Assembly: GCA_017380275.1 (NCBI GenBank)
Contig: JAFOEH010000120.1
Location: forward strand, 1 to 26,011
Reading direction: 5' to 3'
DNA from: Alistipes sp.
Lineage (GTDB): Bacteria; Bacteroidota; Bacteroidia; Bacteroidales; Rikenellaceae
DNA length: 26,011 nucleotides
The position numbers and the translations under genes are program-made. Below are positions 6,653 to 15,171 of this stretch, in pieces (within the stretch, counting starts at the first letter, position 1; each line of letters opens with the position of its first letter). The notes under the pieces are model-generated. The model worked only from the letters and a program-made list of their open reading frames with translations, was not told the origin of the DNA and did not search any database.

Positions 6653-7876
6653 ATGAACGATATGGAAATATTAGTTAGACAGCATTATTTGGACAAAATA
6701 GAGAAGTACCTTGGCAAAGATACCATTATTGTGTTGACGGGACAGAGGCGTGTAGGTAAAAGTTATACGCTTAGAATGATTCGTGACCTCAAATCGAAGG
6801 ATGAGAATAACAATGTCATCTATGTTGACAAGGAAAAGAAGGCTTTTGATCACATCAAAACCTATCAGGATCTGAATGCATACATAGATGCTCATTACCA
6901 AGTTGGAAAGATGAACTATATTCTCATTGACGAAGTTCAAGAAATTGAAGAATTCGAGCGAACTGTCCGAAGTTATAGAACCGAACCTGATGCAGAAGTT
7001 ATCGTCACAGGTAGCAATGCCAAGATGCTGAGCAAGGAACTCAGTACGATTATTGGCGGACGATACAAGGAGATATATGTGCAGTCCTTGAGCTATAAAG
7101 AGTTTCTGCAATTCCATAATTTGCAGGACGTAGATGACGCATTGGCAAAGTATATCCAGTTTGGTGGTCTTCCAGGTCTTAAGAAAATGGGATTGGATGA
7201 AGATGATGCAATAGAGTATCAAAAGGATGTTTTGAACACAGTCCTCTTAAAAGATGTCATCTCAAGAAACAATATTCGCAATGTGTCATTTCTGGAGAAG
7301 CTGACTGGTTTTATCGCAGACAATATCGGTAAGATTATATCGGCTTCAAGCATATCCAAGTTCATGAAATCTCAAGGCACAACTGTTTCTCCTGATACAG
7401 TTATTGACTATGCACAATATTTGGAGGATGCCTATATCATTCACAAAGTAAATAGGTATGACATTCATGGCAAACGCCTGTTTGAAAGCAATGATAAATT
7501 TTACTTTGAAGATCATGGACTGAGAAATGCTCAGGCTGAAGGTACACGTGAAGGTGACATAGAAAAGGTCATTGAAAATATCATCTACCAACATCTTATC
7601 GGCTTAGGATATAAAGTCAATGTCGGCCAACTACAAGCTGGTGAAATAGATTTTGTTTGCACAAAGAAAGCCGGAACCAAAAGAATATATATACAGGCTG
7701 CATATATAATTTCAAATGACGAAACCAGAGAACGAGAATTTGGGAATCTGCGTAATATAAAAGATAATTATCCCAAATATGTAGTTTCGATGACTCCGGG
7801 CGTTACACGCAATGATGACAATGGCATCACTCATCTACACTTGAGAAATTTCTTGATGCTTGAAAATTTGGATTGA
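6653..7876 (+). CDS. AAA_14 family ATPase with C-terminal DUF4143
   Basis: This protein of 407 residues starts MNDMEILVRQHYL. Walker A is GQRRVGKS (30-37), Walker B is YILIDEVQE (89-97), and TGSNAKML near 118 is the sensor-1 region; all are standard for the AAA_14 superfamily. The C-terminal half carries the DUF4143 fold, with the mid block YIQFGGLPG and the late block AGEIDFVC, a PD-(D/E)XK-like strand pair typical of these proteins. The family is abundant in gut Bacteroidota. Its function is poorly defined, and a role as accessory or defence NTPase or antitoxin-like factor has been suggested. I prefer ATG 6653; ATG 6662 is possible, as both lie after the -7 box. It is monocistronic and followed by a hairpin. 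It is divergent from the AAA15 gene, sharing the control region. Confidence 0.85.
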   Translation: MNDMEILVRQHYLDKIEKYLGKDTIIVLTGQRRVGKSYTLRMIRDLKSKDENNNVIYVDKEKKAFDHIKTYQDLNAYIDAHYQVGKMNYILIDEVQEIEEFERTVRSYRTEPDAEVIVTGSNAKMLSKELSTIIGGRYKEIYVQSLSYKEFLQFHNLQDVDDALAKYIQFGGLPGLKKMGLDEDDAIEYQKDVLNTVLLKDVISRNNIRNVSFLEKLTGFIADNIGKIISASSISKFMKSQGTTVSPDTVIDYAQYLEDAYIIHKVNRYDIHGKRLFESNDKFYFEDHGLRNAQAEGTREGDIEKVIENIIYQHLIGLGYKVNVGQLQAGEIDFVCTKKAGTKRIYIQAAYIISNDETREREFGNLRNIKDNYPKYVVSMTPGVTRNDDNGITHLHLRNFLMLENLD

Positions 7877-7891
7877 TTAAATTATACGCAT

Positions 7892-7927
7892 AACTCCACC
7901 CTGAAGTTTTAACCTCATGGTGGAGTT
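7892..7927 (+). terminator. Hairpin terminator after the AAA_14 gene
   Basis: AACTCCACC (7892-7900) pairs perfectly with GGTGGAGTT (7919-7927) over an 18-base loop, 16 bases past the stop codon. The T-tract after it is short (TTT), so termination may be partial. Confidence 0.6.
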
Positions 7928-8507
7928 TACATAATAACAATCTATGCTTGAGAAAAGAAAAATAATATGGTATACCATACCTCTAAATCCTAAATCTCTG
8001 TTCTTTTGAGAAGCAAAAAGAGTATACTTTGGCACTTCTCAGAAATTCCTATTAAAAGGTAGACGGATATAAAGAAACTCATAACATCTGCAAATGAGAG
8101 GGACAAAGCCCATTTTAAAAGAGTGTAAAGGCACTTCTATAACAGACCTCTTAGATTTGGCGATAAAGGCGGTTTAGTTTACTCCTATTCTATATATACA
8201 TTGGACTAAACTAAACCACTAAATTTCATAGCAATTTCAGGTGCAATTTCAGCTCCAATTAAAAGCCATTTTACCATGCAACGAAATGCAAATATGCTAA
8301 AAAATCTAAAAATAGTGCGTTTTTGCAGATTTTATTGGTTTCTTTGTAAAAATGCAGTCCCCAGTCTGTCCCCCGAAAACACTTTTGTCCTTCAGGAGAA
8401 TTTTGTAACACGTTGAATACCAATTGACTAAATTCGATATTTCACATTCTGTGAGGGAAAATAAAAATATTGCATCGGTAAGTAAATTGCAGAGTTGATT
8501 GATGAAT
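7928..8507. other. Noncoding AT-rich stretch at the right edge of the island
   Basis: About 580 bases with no credible gene on either strand. It holds a 9-base direct repeat GGCACTTCT (8031-8039 and 8130-8138), an interrupted inverted repeat TGAGAAG/CTTCTCA near 8007-8041, the 15-bp inverted repeat at 8171-8217 and a 12-base tandem (GCAATTTCAG plus two bases, 8231-8254). The density of small repeats suggests a former element end, but no integrase or transposase remnant could be read. Confidence 0.5.
8171..8217. repeat. Imperfect 15-bp inverted repeat
   Basis: GGTTTAGTTTACTCC (8171-8185) and GGACTAAACTAAACC (8203-8217) are reverse complements at 14 of 15 positions, around a 17-base AT-rich centre. 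The arms contain repeated TTTAG units. There is no T-tract, so a protein- or recombinase-binding site is as likely as an RNA hairpin. Confidence 0.65.
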
Positions 8508-8548
8508 AAAAAAAGGATGTGGCTTTGGTTGAGCGACATCCTTTTTTT
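8508..8548. terminator. Bidirectional terminator
   Basis: AAAAAAAGGATGT (8508-8520) pairs with ACATCCTTTTTTT (8536-8548) over a 15-base loop. Both strands end in a run of seven T, so it works in both directions. It terminates the DUF1295 gene on the minus strand and insulates it from the AT-rich island. Confidence 0.85.
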
Positions 8549-8566
8549 GTCAATATGCTGATTGGC

Positions 8567-9370
8567 TTATCCTTTCAGCCACGTATGGCGGGCTACGCTA
8601 TAAATGGGAACAAATGGCAATATGAGCGGTGTGCGCTTGGTATAGGCCTGGAATTCGGGCATTGCGCCATAAGTCTCGGCTTGACGCAGTTCAAGACGAC
8701 GTGCGCCGCTAAACATCACATACACAATGCCGATATAGCCCAGCGCAGCCACAACCCACTGCCACACGCTGCAACAAGCCCCAAAGCAGATCACAAAGCT
8801 ACCGGTCCACATCAGCACCTCACCGAAGTAGTTGGGACAACGAACGATACGATACAAACCCGTATCGACAAAGCGACGTGCATTGATCTTCTTTGCTGCG
8901 CTCTTTTGGGCGTCGGCCACCATCTCGATCACCACGCCTAACGTCGCCAGCACCGCGCCTATCCACGCCCAGATTTCGTTTACTTCCATACCCTCAGAGA
9001 GGTTATTGAGGTAGAATGTCACGGGGCTCATCTGACCGACATAGAGCAGTGCGCACGAGATCCAGATCATCAACATCACAAAGACGGGCTTGCGAGTGGT
9101 GTTCTCGGGTTGATAGAGAATCTGCTTATACGATGCCGATCGACGCTCACGCAGAAAGAGATAAAGTGCAAGACGTATTCCGTAGACGAAGAGCACTCCG
9201 CACAATATCGCGGCAGGGAGAGCCAACTCACCCCAGAACATCGCCACCACAGCGACTGCGAGAGCCGAGATCGAGAGTCCGTAACCAATGCTGAAAAAGT
9301 AGATAAAGTAGATCCAACCGACTGCCGACACGGCAAACGAGATCAATAAAAGTGTTAAGAGGTTTGACAT
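8567..9370 (-). CDS. DUF1295 (steroid 5-alpha-reductase-like) membrane protein
   Basis: This 267-residue protein is almost wholly hydrophobic, with about seven membrane helices. Near residue 155 is the family signature: MVADAQKSAAKK, then RRFVDTGLYRIVRCPNYFGE, typical of DUF1295 and related to isoprenylcysteine methyltransferases and steroid reductases that bind a cofactor at the membrane face. The true substrate is unknown. Start ATG 9370 is preceded by a -7 box (TACTTTTG, 9409-9402). It is transcribed away from the acyloxyacyl hydrolase gene and ends at the bidirectional terminator. It marks the first GC-rich, host-like gene to the right of the island. Confidence 0.85.
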   Translation of the reverse strand: MSNLLTLLLISFAVSAVGWIYFIYFFSIGYGLSISALAVAVVAMFWGELALPAAILCGVLFVYGIRLALYLFLRERRSASYKQILYQPENTTRKPVFVMLMIWISCALLYVGQMSPVTFYLNNLSEGMEVNEIWAWIGAVLATLGVVIEMVADAQKSAAKKINARRFVDTGLYRIVRCPNYFGEVLMWTGSFVICFGACCSVWQWVVAALGYIGIVYVMFSGARRLELRQAETYGAMPEFQAYTKRTPLILPFVPIYSVARHTWLKG

Positions 9371-9401
9371 AACAACGACTATTTAAGATTTAACATATCT
9401 A

Positions 9402-9409
9402 CAAAAGTA
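9402..9409 (-). promoter_or_regulatory. -7 box of the DUF1295 gene
   Basis: The minus strand reads TACTTTTG at 9409-9402, matching TAnnTTTG, 32 bases before the start codon. The -33 position holds only an approximate TTTCG. Confidence 0.5.
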
Positions 9410-9489
9410 CGAATAATTTGCCAGTTCGCGAAATATTGGCTCCAATATTATAATTGCTTCGATTAGATCGACATATTTCAAAAAATAGC

Positions 9490-9497
9490 TATCTTTG
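9490..9497 (+). promoter_or_regulatory. -7 box of the acyloxyacyl hydrolase gene
   Basis: TATCTTTG at 9490-9497 matches TAnnTTTG and gives a leader of about 30 bases before ATG 9533. No clear -33 box is seen. It is divergent from the DUF1295 promoter about 80 bases to the left. Confidence 0.6.
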
Positions 9498-9532
9498 TAG
9501 CCCGAATTCAACTATCGAAACATCAGACGACT

Positions 9533-10777
9533 ATGAAGAAAATCTTTACATACACATTTGCATTTATCTGCCTCATCATTGCGGCAGATAGCGCTAAGGC
9601 GCAGAAGATCACGGGCTCTGACCTCGCCTTCTCGGCGCAGGGCTGGTATGGTTTCGACATCGAGAAGAGCCGCCCGAACCTCACCTCGTACGGATATATG
9701 AACTATGAGGCTGCTGTTGGTATTCAGACCAAACCCGAAAACAAAAATCCTTACGCCGAGGCCTTCGGATTCCCGCTGATCGACATCGGCGTGTCGGTGG
9801 CTCGCGCCGGAAACTTCAAGTTCAGCGACCAGACCCACTTCCCCAACCTATACTCGGCCTATGGTTCGTTCGAGCGATCGATCCTGCGCAAAGAGCACTT
9901 CTCGGCAGGTTATATGCTGAACTTCGGTGCTACGTACAATCCCGCTAAGTACGACCCCGTGAACAACCCCGGCAACAATTGGCTCAGTTCGCCCTTTATG
10001 GCATACTTTGGTGCGGGCGTATTTGGCAAGGTGCATTTCGGCAAACGCTGGGAGGCAGGTGCAAACTTTATGTTCCGCCACTTCTCGAACGGTCGTTTGA
10101 GCCTTCCGAACGAGGCGCTGAACGGTATGGGCGTAGGTGTTTTTGCCCGCTACCGAATGTCGGACTACGACCACAAGAAATACACCACAAAGTACAATTT
10201 CGAGCGCACCTACAATCGCGGTATGCAGTATATGATCGTCGTGGGCGGTGGCGTACACACCTGTATGGCCGAGTGGAATGCCTACGTGGAGAGCGAGCCC
10301 GACCCCGTCAAGAAGGCGGAGGCTGCCGACAAACTCAAAGCGCACCCCAAACTTTCGCTCAGCTTCGATGCTCTCTACCGCTACTCGATGCGCTACGCAA
10401 CGGGACTTGGTCTTGACCTGTTCTACTCGTCGAATATGAAGTCATTGGAGGCTGCCGACCGCGTGTTCTATGGCAACGAGTCGGTCAATAACAGCCCGGG
10501 TTACAGCCCTCTGTCGGTGGGTATCGCAGTTGTGCAGGAGGTCTATTGGGGCAACTTTGCGGTACACGTGGCCGTGGGTGCTTACCCCTATCGCCATAAG
10601 GGAGTGAATGGTCCCGAGGCTAAGGCTGCGGGCGACCGCGAGCGTGGCTGGCACTACGAGAAGGCGGGTATCCGCTACTACTTCCCCAAGTTGGGCGATA
10701 CGTTTGTCGGTTTTGCCATCAAATCGCACAGCATCAAAGCCGAATATTTGGAGTTTTCGATCGGTGTGAGATTGTAG
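9533..10777 (+). CDS. PagL-like acyloxyacyl hydrolase (outer-membrane lipid A deacylase family)
   Basis: This 414-residue protein has a signal peptide (MKKIFTYTFAFICLIIAADS, cleavage likely after AKA at 21-23). The rest is rich in alternating aromatic and polar strands, as in an outer-membrane beta-barrel. The block FRHFSNGRLSLPNEALNGMG (181-200) carries the His-x-Ser-Asn-Gly motif of PagL (His183, Ser185), and Glu194 could complete the triad. PagL removes an acyl chain from lipid A, changing how the host senses LPS. Known PagL proteins are about 170 residues; the Bacteroidota form is longer, with an insert after the motif (about 225-270). It ends in FSIGVRL, a typical barrel C-terminus. The gene stands alone between its promoter and a terminator. 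Activity on lipid A is inferred from the family. Confidence 0.8.
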   Translation: MKKIFTYTFAFICLIIAADSAKAQKITGSDLAFSAQGWYGFDIEKSRPNLTSYGYMNYEAAVGIQTKPENKNPYAEAFGFPLIDIGVSVARAGNFKFSDQTHFPNLYSAYGSFERSILRKEHFSAGYMLNFGATYNPAKYDPVNNPGNNWLSSPFMAYFGAGVFGKVHFGKRWEAGANFMFRHFSNGRLSLPNEALNGMGVGVFARYRMSDYDHKKYTTKYNFERTYNRGMQYMIVVGGGVHTCMAEWNAYVESEPDPVKKAEAADKLKAHPKLSLSFDALYRYSMRYATGLGLDLFYSSNMKSLEAADRVFYGNESVNNSPGYSPLSVGIAVVQEVYWGNFAVHVAVGAYPYRHKGVNGPEAKAAGDRERGWHYEKAGIRYYFPKLGDTFVGFAIKSHSIKAEYLEFSIGVRL

Positions 10778-10796
10778 ACCCCAAACGACACGACAC

Positions 10797-10837
10797 AAAA
10801 AAACTGCTCGACCGCAAAAAGGTCGGGCAGTTTTTTT
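10797..10837. terminator. Bidirectional terminator between the hydrolase gene and crcB
   Basis: CTGCTCGACC (10804-10813) pairs with GGTCGGGCAG (10821-10830), with one G-T pair, over a 7-base loop. It is flanked by seven A (10797-10803) and seven T (10831-10837). It can end the convergent transcripts from both sides. Confidence 0.9.
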
Positions 10838-10852
10838 ATTCAACACATCGAA

Positions 10853-11239
10853 CTACACGTGGCGCAGCACCACTTCGCGCCCCGCCCAAACCATCACCAG
10901 ACCAAGCACAAGGCTCAGCAGGGTGTAGAGCGCGAAATAGAGATAATGGCGTTGCTCGATGAGCCCCAACATATCGTGCGAGAACGACGAAAAAGTGGTG
11001 AAACCGCCACAGAAACCTGTGATCAACAGCGCATTCATAGCCGTCGTAATGAGCGACGTACGCTCGGCCGCACCGAACAGCACACCGATCACGAAGCTAC
11101 CCACAACATTGACCACCAGCGTCGCCCACGGAAAGAGCGTCGCACCGAGAGCCGTACACAGACGACCCGTCAAAAATCGCAGACACGTACCCAAAAATCC
11201 GCCCGTGCCTGCCAAAAGCATCATCTTTATCATAGCCAA
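10853..11239 (-). CDS. crcB: Fluoride ion channel CrcB/Fluc
   Basis: This protein of 128 residues, the usual Fluc length, has four membrane helices. Family motifs are visible: GGFLGTCLRF near 13-22, FPWATLVVNVVGSFVIG (36-52) with the conserved Asn, and GFCGGFTTFSSFS (about 75-87) with the phenylalanine pair that lines the pore. Fluc proteins form antiparallel dimers that export fluoride. Fluoride inhibits nickel urease, so a neighbour urease cluster is suggestive, but crcB is transcribed the other way. ATG at 11239 or 11233 could be the start. A promoter with TAATTTTG lies about 31 bases upstream. No fluoride riboswitch consensus is evident in the short leader. Confidence 0.92.
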   Translation of the reverse strand: MAMIKMMLLAGTGGFLGTCLRFLTGRLCTALGATLFPWATLVVNVVGSFVIGVLFGAAERTSLITTAMNALLITGFCGGFTTFSSFSHDMLGLIEQRHYLYFALYTLLSLVLGLVMVWAGREVVLRHV

Positions 11240-11269
11240 AAATCTTAGTTGATTCGATCAACCCACCGA

Positions 11270-11303
11270 ACAAAATTAATACCGCAATGCCAAATTTCAA
11301 AAT
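11270..11303 (-). promoter_or_regulatory. Bacteroidota-type promoter of crcB
   Basis: The minus strand shows TTTTG (about 11303-11299), a spacer of about 20 bases and TAATTTTG (11277-11270). Both boxes fit -33/-7 consensus and spacing. The leader left to the start codon is only about 25 bases. Confidence 0.6.
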
Positions 11304-11312
11304 CGGTTGGCA

Positions 11313-11321
11313 TATTCTTTG
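11313..11321 (+). promoter_or_regulatory. Possible -7 box of the urease operon
   Basis: TATTCTTTG at 11313-11321 is TAnnTTTG with one extra base. It is the best candidate ahead of ureA (leader about 40 bases). The match is imperfect and no clear -33 box accompanies it. Confidence 0.3.
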
Positions 11322-11366
11322 CCACGAATCGGACTGAGAACTTTTCACAATCTAAAACTTTCAACT

Positions 11367-11669
11367 ATGCATTTAACACCAAAAGAGATTGACAAACTTC
11401 TGTTGCTGTCGCTCGGAGACATTGCCGCACGACGCAAAGAGCGAGGACTGAAACTCAATCATCCTGAGGCAGTTGCCTACATCACCTCGGCCGCCTTGGA
11501 GGGGGCTCGTGAGGGTCGAACGGTCGAGGAGGTAATGACCCTTGCGGCAGGCGTACTGACGCGCAACGACGTGATGGAGGGCGTAGCCGATATGATTGAT
11601 CTGTTGCAGGTCGAGGCTGTTTTCACCGACGGCTCGCGCCTTGTAAGTATTCACAAACCTATCAAATAG
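11367..11669 (+). CDS. ureA: Urease gamma subunit
   Basis: This protein of 100 residues is exactly the usual UreA length. It begins [20 protein letters not shown] and contains [10 protein letters not shown] near 30-39, the standard UreA core, then [13 protein letters not shown]. UreA is the small structural subunit of the cytosolic urease UreABC, which splits urea into ammonia and carbamate. An upstream in-frame ATG at 11307 was rejected because the extra 20 residues are not part of the family and the candidate promoter lies within them. It is the first gene of the urease unit; ureB follows after 8 bases. It is a separate gene, not fused to ureB as in Helicobacter. Confidence 0.95.
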   Translation: MHLTPKEIDKLLLLSLGDIAARRKERGLKLNHPEAVAYITSAALEGAREGRTVEEVMTLAAGVLTRNDVMEGVADMIDLLQVEAVFTDGSRLVSIHKPIK

Positions 11670-11677
11670 AGGCAATT

Positions 11678-12172
11678 ATGGCAAAACAAAACACAACTCC
11701 GAATCCCGCTGCCGCACTCTATGGTGCAGGTGCAGGATTCGTGCCCGCGCAACCCGTTCCGATTGGAGGCGTAGTGCTCCGTAGCGAGGAGATCGAATAT
11801 AACGCAGGTCGCCCGACGACCAAAATCAAGGTGCGCAATACGGGCGATCGACCCATTCAGGTCGGTTCTCACTTCCACTTTTTCGAGGTCAATCGTTACT
11901 TGGCATTTGACCGCGAGGCGGCCTTTGGCACCCACCTCAACATTCCCGCCACGACGGCCATACGTTTCGAGCCGGGTGATGAGCGCGAGGTCGAAGTCGT
12001 ACCCTATGCCGGCAAGCAACGTATCATCGGATTCAACTCACTCGTAATGGGTTACGCGGGTACGGAGGACGACCCCGTCTACTATCCTTCGCGCATTGCA
12101 GCTATCGCCCGTATGCACAAACGAGGCTTTGCCTGCTGCTGCAACAACAATAAGAACTCTGAAAAACAATAA
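11678..12172 (+). CDS. ureB: Urease beta subunit with N- and C-terminal extensions
   Basis: At 164 residues this is well above the 100-125 usual for free UreB. The core runs from about 28 to 128 with [16 protein letters not shown] opening, ELNAGR-type [12 protein letters not shown], the strong motif [11 protein letters not shown] (62-72) and [11 protein letters not shown] at its end. Before it lies a 25-residue Ala/Gly/Pro-rich stretch. After it lies a tail, [15 protein letters not shown], ending in [15 protein letters not shown]. UreB fills the groove between UreA and UreC and shapes the active-site flap. Three adjacent cysteines near the C-terminus are unusual and might bind metal or be incidental. 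ureC starts 6 bases later. Confidence 0.93.
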   Translation: MAKQNTTPNPAAALYGAGAGFVPAQPVPIGGVVLRSEEIEYNAGRPTTKIKVRNTGDRPIQVGSHFHFFEVNRYLAFDREAAFGTHLNIPATTAIRFEPGDEREVEVVPYAGKQRIIGFNSLVMGYAGTEDDPVYYPSRIAAIARMHKRGFACCCNNNKNSEKQ

Positions 12173-12178
12173 TGAACT

Positions 12179-13897
12179 ATGGCAAAAATTTCGCGTCAAG
12201 AATATAACAATCTGTATGGCCCGACCGTGGGCGACAAAATCCGTCTGGGCGATAGCGATCTCTATGTCGAGATCGAGCGCGACCTGCGCACCTATGGCGA
12301 CGAGGCGGTTTATGGCGGTGGCAAGACCATTCGCGACGGTATGGGTCTGGCAAACACGATCACCTCGGACGAGGGTGCGCTCGATCTGGTGATCACCAAC
12401 GTGACGGTCATCGACCCGATTCAGGGCGTGGTGAAGGCCGACGTGGGTATCAAGAATGGTCGCATTGCGGGTCTGGGCAAGGCGGGCAACCCCAACACTA
12501 TGGAGGGCGTTTCGCCCGAGCTGATTACGGGTGCGGCGACCGACGCCATTTCGGGCGAGCACCTGATCCTCACGGCAGGCGGTATCGACGGTCACGTACA
12601 CGTCATCTCGCCCCAGCAGGCCTACCACGCACTGAGTGGCGGTATCACGACGCTCTTCGGCGGAGGCATTGGCCCCACCGACGGAACTAACGGAACCACA
12701 ATCACTTCGGGGCGCTGGTCGATCGAGATGATCCTGCGTGCGTTCGAGGGTCTGCCCGTCAATGTGGGTCTGCTCGGCAAGGGTAACTGTGCGACCGCAC
12801 GACCGATGATCGAGCAGATCGAGGCGGGCGCGTGCGGTTTGAAGATCCACGAGGATTGGGGCTCGACCCCCGCTGCGATACGTGCCGCACTCAGCGTTGC
12901 CGACAACTACGATGTGCAGGTGGCGATCCACACCGACACGCTCAACGAGAGTGGTTTTGTCGAGGATACGATTGCGGCAATCGACGGTCGCACGATCCAC
13001 ACCTACCACACCGAGGGTGCAGGTGGCGGTCACGCCCCCGACCTGCTGAAAGTTGCGTCGATGCCCTTCGTGCTGCCCTCGTCGACCAACCCGACGCTGC
13101 CGTTCGGTATCAACTCGCAGGCCGAGCTGTTCGATATGATTATGGTGTGCCACAACCTCAACCCCAAGATCCCCTCGGACGTAGCCTTTGCCGAGAGCCG
13201 TGTGCGCCCCGAAACGCAGGCGGCCGAGAACGTACTGCACGATCTGGGTGTGCTGTCAATGATCTCGTCCGACTCGCAGGCGATGGGTCGTGTGGGCGAG
13301 TCGTTTATGCGTGCGGTGCAGATGGCGTCGTATATGAAGGCGGCTTGCGGACGGTTGAAAGAGGACGCCGAGGGCAACGACAACTATCGCGTACTGAGAT
13401 ACTTGGCTAAGGTGACGATCAATCCTGCGATCACCTTCGGTGTGTCGGATTACATCGGCTCGGTCGAGCGCGGCAAGGTGGCCGATCTGGTGCTTTGGGA
13501 GCCGGCATTCTTCGGCGCAAAGCCCAAAATGGTAATCAAAGGCGGTCTGATCAATTGGGCTAATATGGGCGACCCGAACGCCTCGTTGCCCACGCCTCAA
13601 CCCTGCTACTATCGACCGATGTTTGGCGGTTTTGGTGTGGCACAACCCGCAACCTGCCTCTCGTTCGTGTCGAATGCAGCGTTCCAGAGCGACATTGCCG
13701 AGCGCCTCGGCTTGCAACGTCAGGTCTGCCCCGTACGTCGCACCCGCCAGCTCTCGAAAGCCGATATGGTGCTCAATGGCGCAACGCCCCGAATCGAGGT
13801 CAACCCCGAAACATTCGAAGTGATGGTCGACGGTGTTCACGCCTATGTCAAACCTGCCGAACGATTTGCTCTCGGTCAGCTCTATTGGTTTGGTTAG
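12179..13897 (+). CDS. ureC: Urease alpha (catalytic) subunit
   Basis: This protein of 572 residues is of normal length. All nickel ligands are present at the Klebsiella position plus five: His139 and His141 (GHVH), Lys222 (the carbamylated lysine in GLKIHEDWG), His251 (AIHTDTLNE), His277 ([11 protein letters not shown]) and Asp365 (SSDSQAMGR). The flap has Cys324 and the general acid His325 in MVCHNLNP. Most ureases read CHHLDP there, so His326 and the Asp are both Asn here. The amidohydrolase fold and overall spacing suggest an active enzyme. It needs UreD, UreF, UreG and UreE, all encoded directly after. The stop codon is 3 bases before ureE. Confidence 0.97.
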   Translation: MAKISRQEYNNLYGPTVGDKIRLGDSDLYVEIERDLRTYGDEAVYGGGKTIRDGMGLANTITSDEGALDLVITNVTVIDPIQGVVKADVGIKNGRIAGLGKAGNPNTMEGVSPELITGAATDAISGEHLILTAGGIDGHVHVISPQQAYHALSGGITTLFGGGIGPTDGTNGTTITSGRWSIEMILRAFEGLPVNVGLLGKGNCATARPMIEQIEAGACGLKIHEDWGSTPAAIRAALSVADNYDVQVAIHTDTLNESGFVEDTIAAIDGRTIHTYHTEGAGGGHAPDLLKVASMPFVLPSSTNPTLPFGINSQAELFDMIMVCHNLNPKIPSDVAFAESRVRPETQAAENVLHDLGVLSMISSDSQAMGRVGESFMRAVQMASYMKAACGRLKEDAEGNDNYRVLRYLAKVTINPAITFGVSDYIGSVERGKVADLVLWEPAFFGAKPKMVIKGGLINWANMGDPNASLPTPQPCYYRPMFGGFGVAQPATCLSFVSNAAFQSDIAERLGLQRQVCPVRRTRQLSKADMVLNGATPRIEVNPETFEVMVDGVHAYVKPAERFALGQLYWFG

Positions 13898-13900
13898 GCG

Positions 13901-14467
13901 ATGAAGGTTTACTCGCAAATCATTGGAAACGTGCACTCTAACGAGTGGACCGAAGCTCTGCGATCGGTGCAGATCGAGACTCTCACGCTCGACCAATGGA
14001 CGGCTCAAAAGAGCCGTCTGGTGGCCGTGAGCGACCGTGGCGAGCACTATGCCATCTCGCTCGGGCGCGGGCGGAGGCTGACCGATGGCGATATTCTCGA
14101 CTACGATCCCGAGAATCATCGAGCGTTGGTTGTCGATGTGCAGATGCACGAAGTGATGGAGATCGTGCTCGACCGTCTGGTGCACTTCACGCCCGACCAT
14201 ATCGCCCGCACAGCCTTCGAACTCGGCCACGCCATCGGCAACCAGCATTGGCCGGCAGTGGTCAAAGGCACGCGCGTTTTTGTGCCGATGACGCTCGACC
14301 GCAAGGTGATGGAGAGCGTGATGCGCACCCACGCAATCGAAGATGTCACGATCACATTTCGACGCGGTGCGGAGGTTATCCCCTATCTGGCTCCGCACGA
14401 GGTGCGCCGTCTGTTCGGGGGTACCGACCCCGCAACGGCCGAGCACTCACACCACCACGCCAAATGA
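13901..14467 (+). CDS. ureE: Urease accessory nickel chaperone UreE
   Basis: A protein of 188 residues. The N-terminal peptide-binding domain is followed by the metal-binding domain with ELGHAIGNQHWPAVV (about 108-122), the place of the conserved nickel-binding histidine of UreE. The end is a short His tail, AEHSHHHAK, less extensive than the ten-plus His tail of Klebsiella. UreE brings Ni2+ to the UreG-UreF-UreD complex on apo-urease. Its stop TGA overlaps the ureF ATG (ATGA at 14464-14467), so translation is likely coupled. Confidence 0.93.
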   Translation: MKVYSQIIGNVHSNEWTEALRSVQIETLTLDQWTAQKSRLVAVSDRGEHYAISLGRGRRLTDGDILDYDPENHRALVVDVQMHEVMEIVLDRLVHFTPDHIARTAFELGHAIGNQHWPAVVKGTRVFVPMTLDRKVMESVMRTHAIEDVTITFRRGAEVIPYLAPHEVRRLFGGTDPATAEHSHHHAK

Positions 14468-15150
14468 CTCTGCGACAGATCGTTCACCTGCTGCAATATG
14501 CCGACTCGGCACTACCTGTCGGGGCGTTTGCCTTTTCGAATTCGCTCGAAACGGCGGTCGAGCAACACATTGTCTACGACGCGCCGACACTTGCCAAGTT
14601 TGTCGAGGTGCTGTTGCGGCAGTCGGCCTCGACCGACGGCATTGCGGCCCTCGCGGCACGACGCGCTGCGCTCGCTGGCAACTACACGACTCTGCTCGAT
14701 GTTGACGCGCGGTTGATACGTTGCAAGTTGAGTGACGAGGCGCGACAGATGTCGACGCGTATGGGACGCAAGTTGGCCGAGTTGTGTGCGCAAACTACAC
14801 ACAATGAGCTACTTGTGCGGTGGCGCAACGCGATTGTTGCTCACCTCACCGCAGGCACCTACCCCGTCGCGCAAGGCATTGTCTTCGCCCTCGGGGGTTT
14901 GGACGCGCGGTCGCTATTTGCGGCACAGCAATATGGCGTGATGACCACCACGCTCAACGCGGCGTTGCGTTGCCTGCGCCTGACGCATTATGATACGCAA
15001 CGGATCATCGCCGAACTTGCCGACACGATCGAGGAGCTCTACGAGCAGGTGCACACACTCGGCGTGGAGCAGATGTACACCTTCGCTCCCGAGGTCGATC
15101 TGCTTGCGGCACTACACGAACGGGGCAGCGCACGAATGTTTATGAACTAA
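14464..15150 (+). CDS. ureF: Urease accessory protein UreF
   Basis: A protein of 228 residues, normal for UreF. The opening LLQYADSALPVGAFAFSNSL (9-28) is the family signature (DSxxPxGxFxxSxxLE). The rest is all helical, with QGIVFAL in the middle and a C-terminal GSARMFMN, matching the R-hF end seen in UreF. UreF joins UreD to the apo-urease and acts on the GTPase UreG. The start at 14464 is fixed by the 4-base overlap with ureE. A much longer in-frame reading from 13945 overlaps ureE throughout and is not coding. Confidence 0.92.
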   Translation: MTLRQIVHLLQYADSALPVGAFAFSNSLETAVEQHIVYDAPTLAKFVEVLLRQSASTDGIAALAARRAALAGNYTTLLDVDARLIRCKLSDEARQMSTRMGRKLAELCAQTTHNELLVRWRNAIVAHLTAGTYPVAQGIVFALGGLDARSLFAAQQYGVMTTTLNAALRCLRLTHYDTQRIIAELADTIEELYEQVHTLGVEQMYTFAPEVDLLAALHERGSARMFMN

Positions 15151-15171
15151 TTGAAACACAACGCAATAGAA

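Noticed and set aside
8306..8539. 77-codon minus frame before the DUF1295 terminator
   Set aside because: It crosses the hairpin, has no motif and looks like translated repeat-rich DNA; no sure coding signal.
11240..11300. Fluoride riboswitch ahead of crcB
   Set aside because: The predicted leader is only about 25 bases and the conserved riboswitch core is not visible; only a small GTTGAT/ATCAAC hairpin is there.
12038..13240. 400-codon open frame antisense to ureB/ureC
   Set aside because: It is a shadow of GC-rich coding DNA with strong codon bias. Its translation is rich in His, Arg, Asp and Val with no family motif, and the other strand is clearly ureC.
13256..14446. 396-codon antisense frame opposite ureC/ureE
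   Set aside because: Same cause: low stop-codon density opposite biased codons; no recognisable domain.
15151..15171. TTG 15151 as start of ureG
   Set aside because: It directly follows the ureF stop, and the seven extra residues are outside the conserved UreG start; ATG 15172 fits family length.
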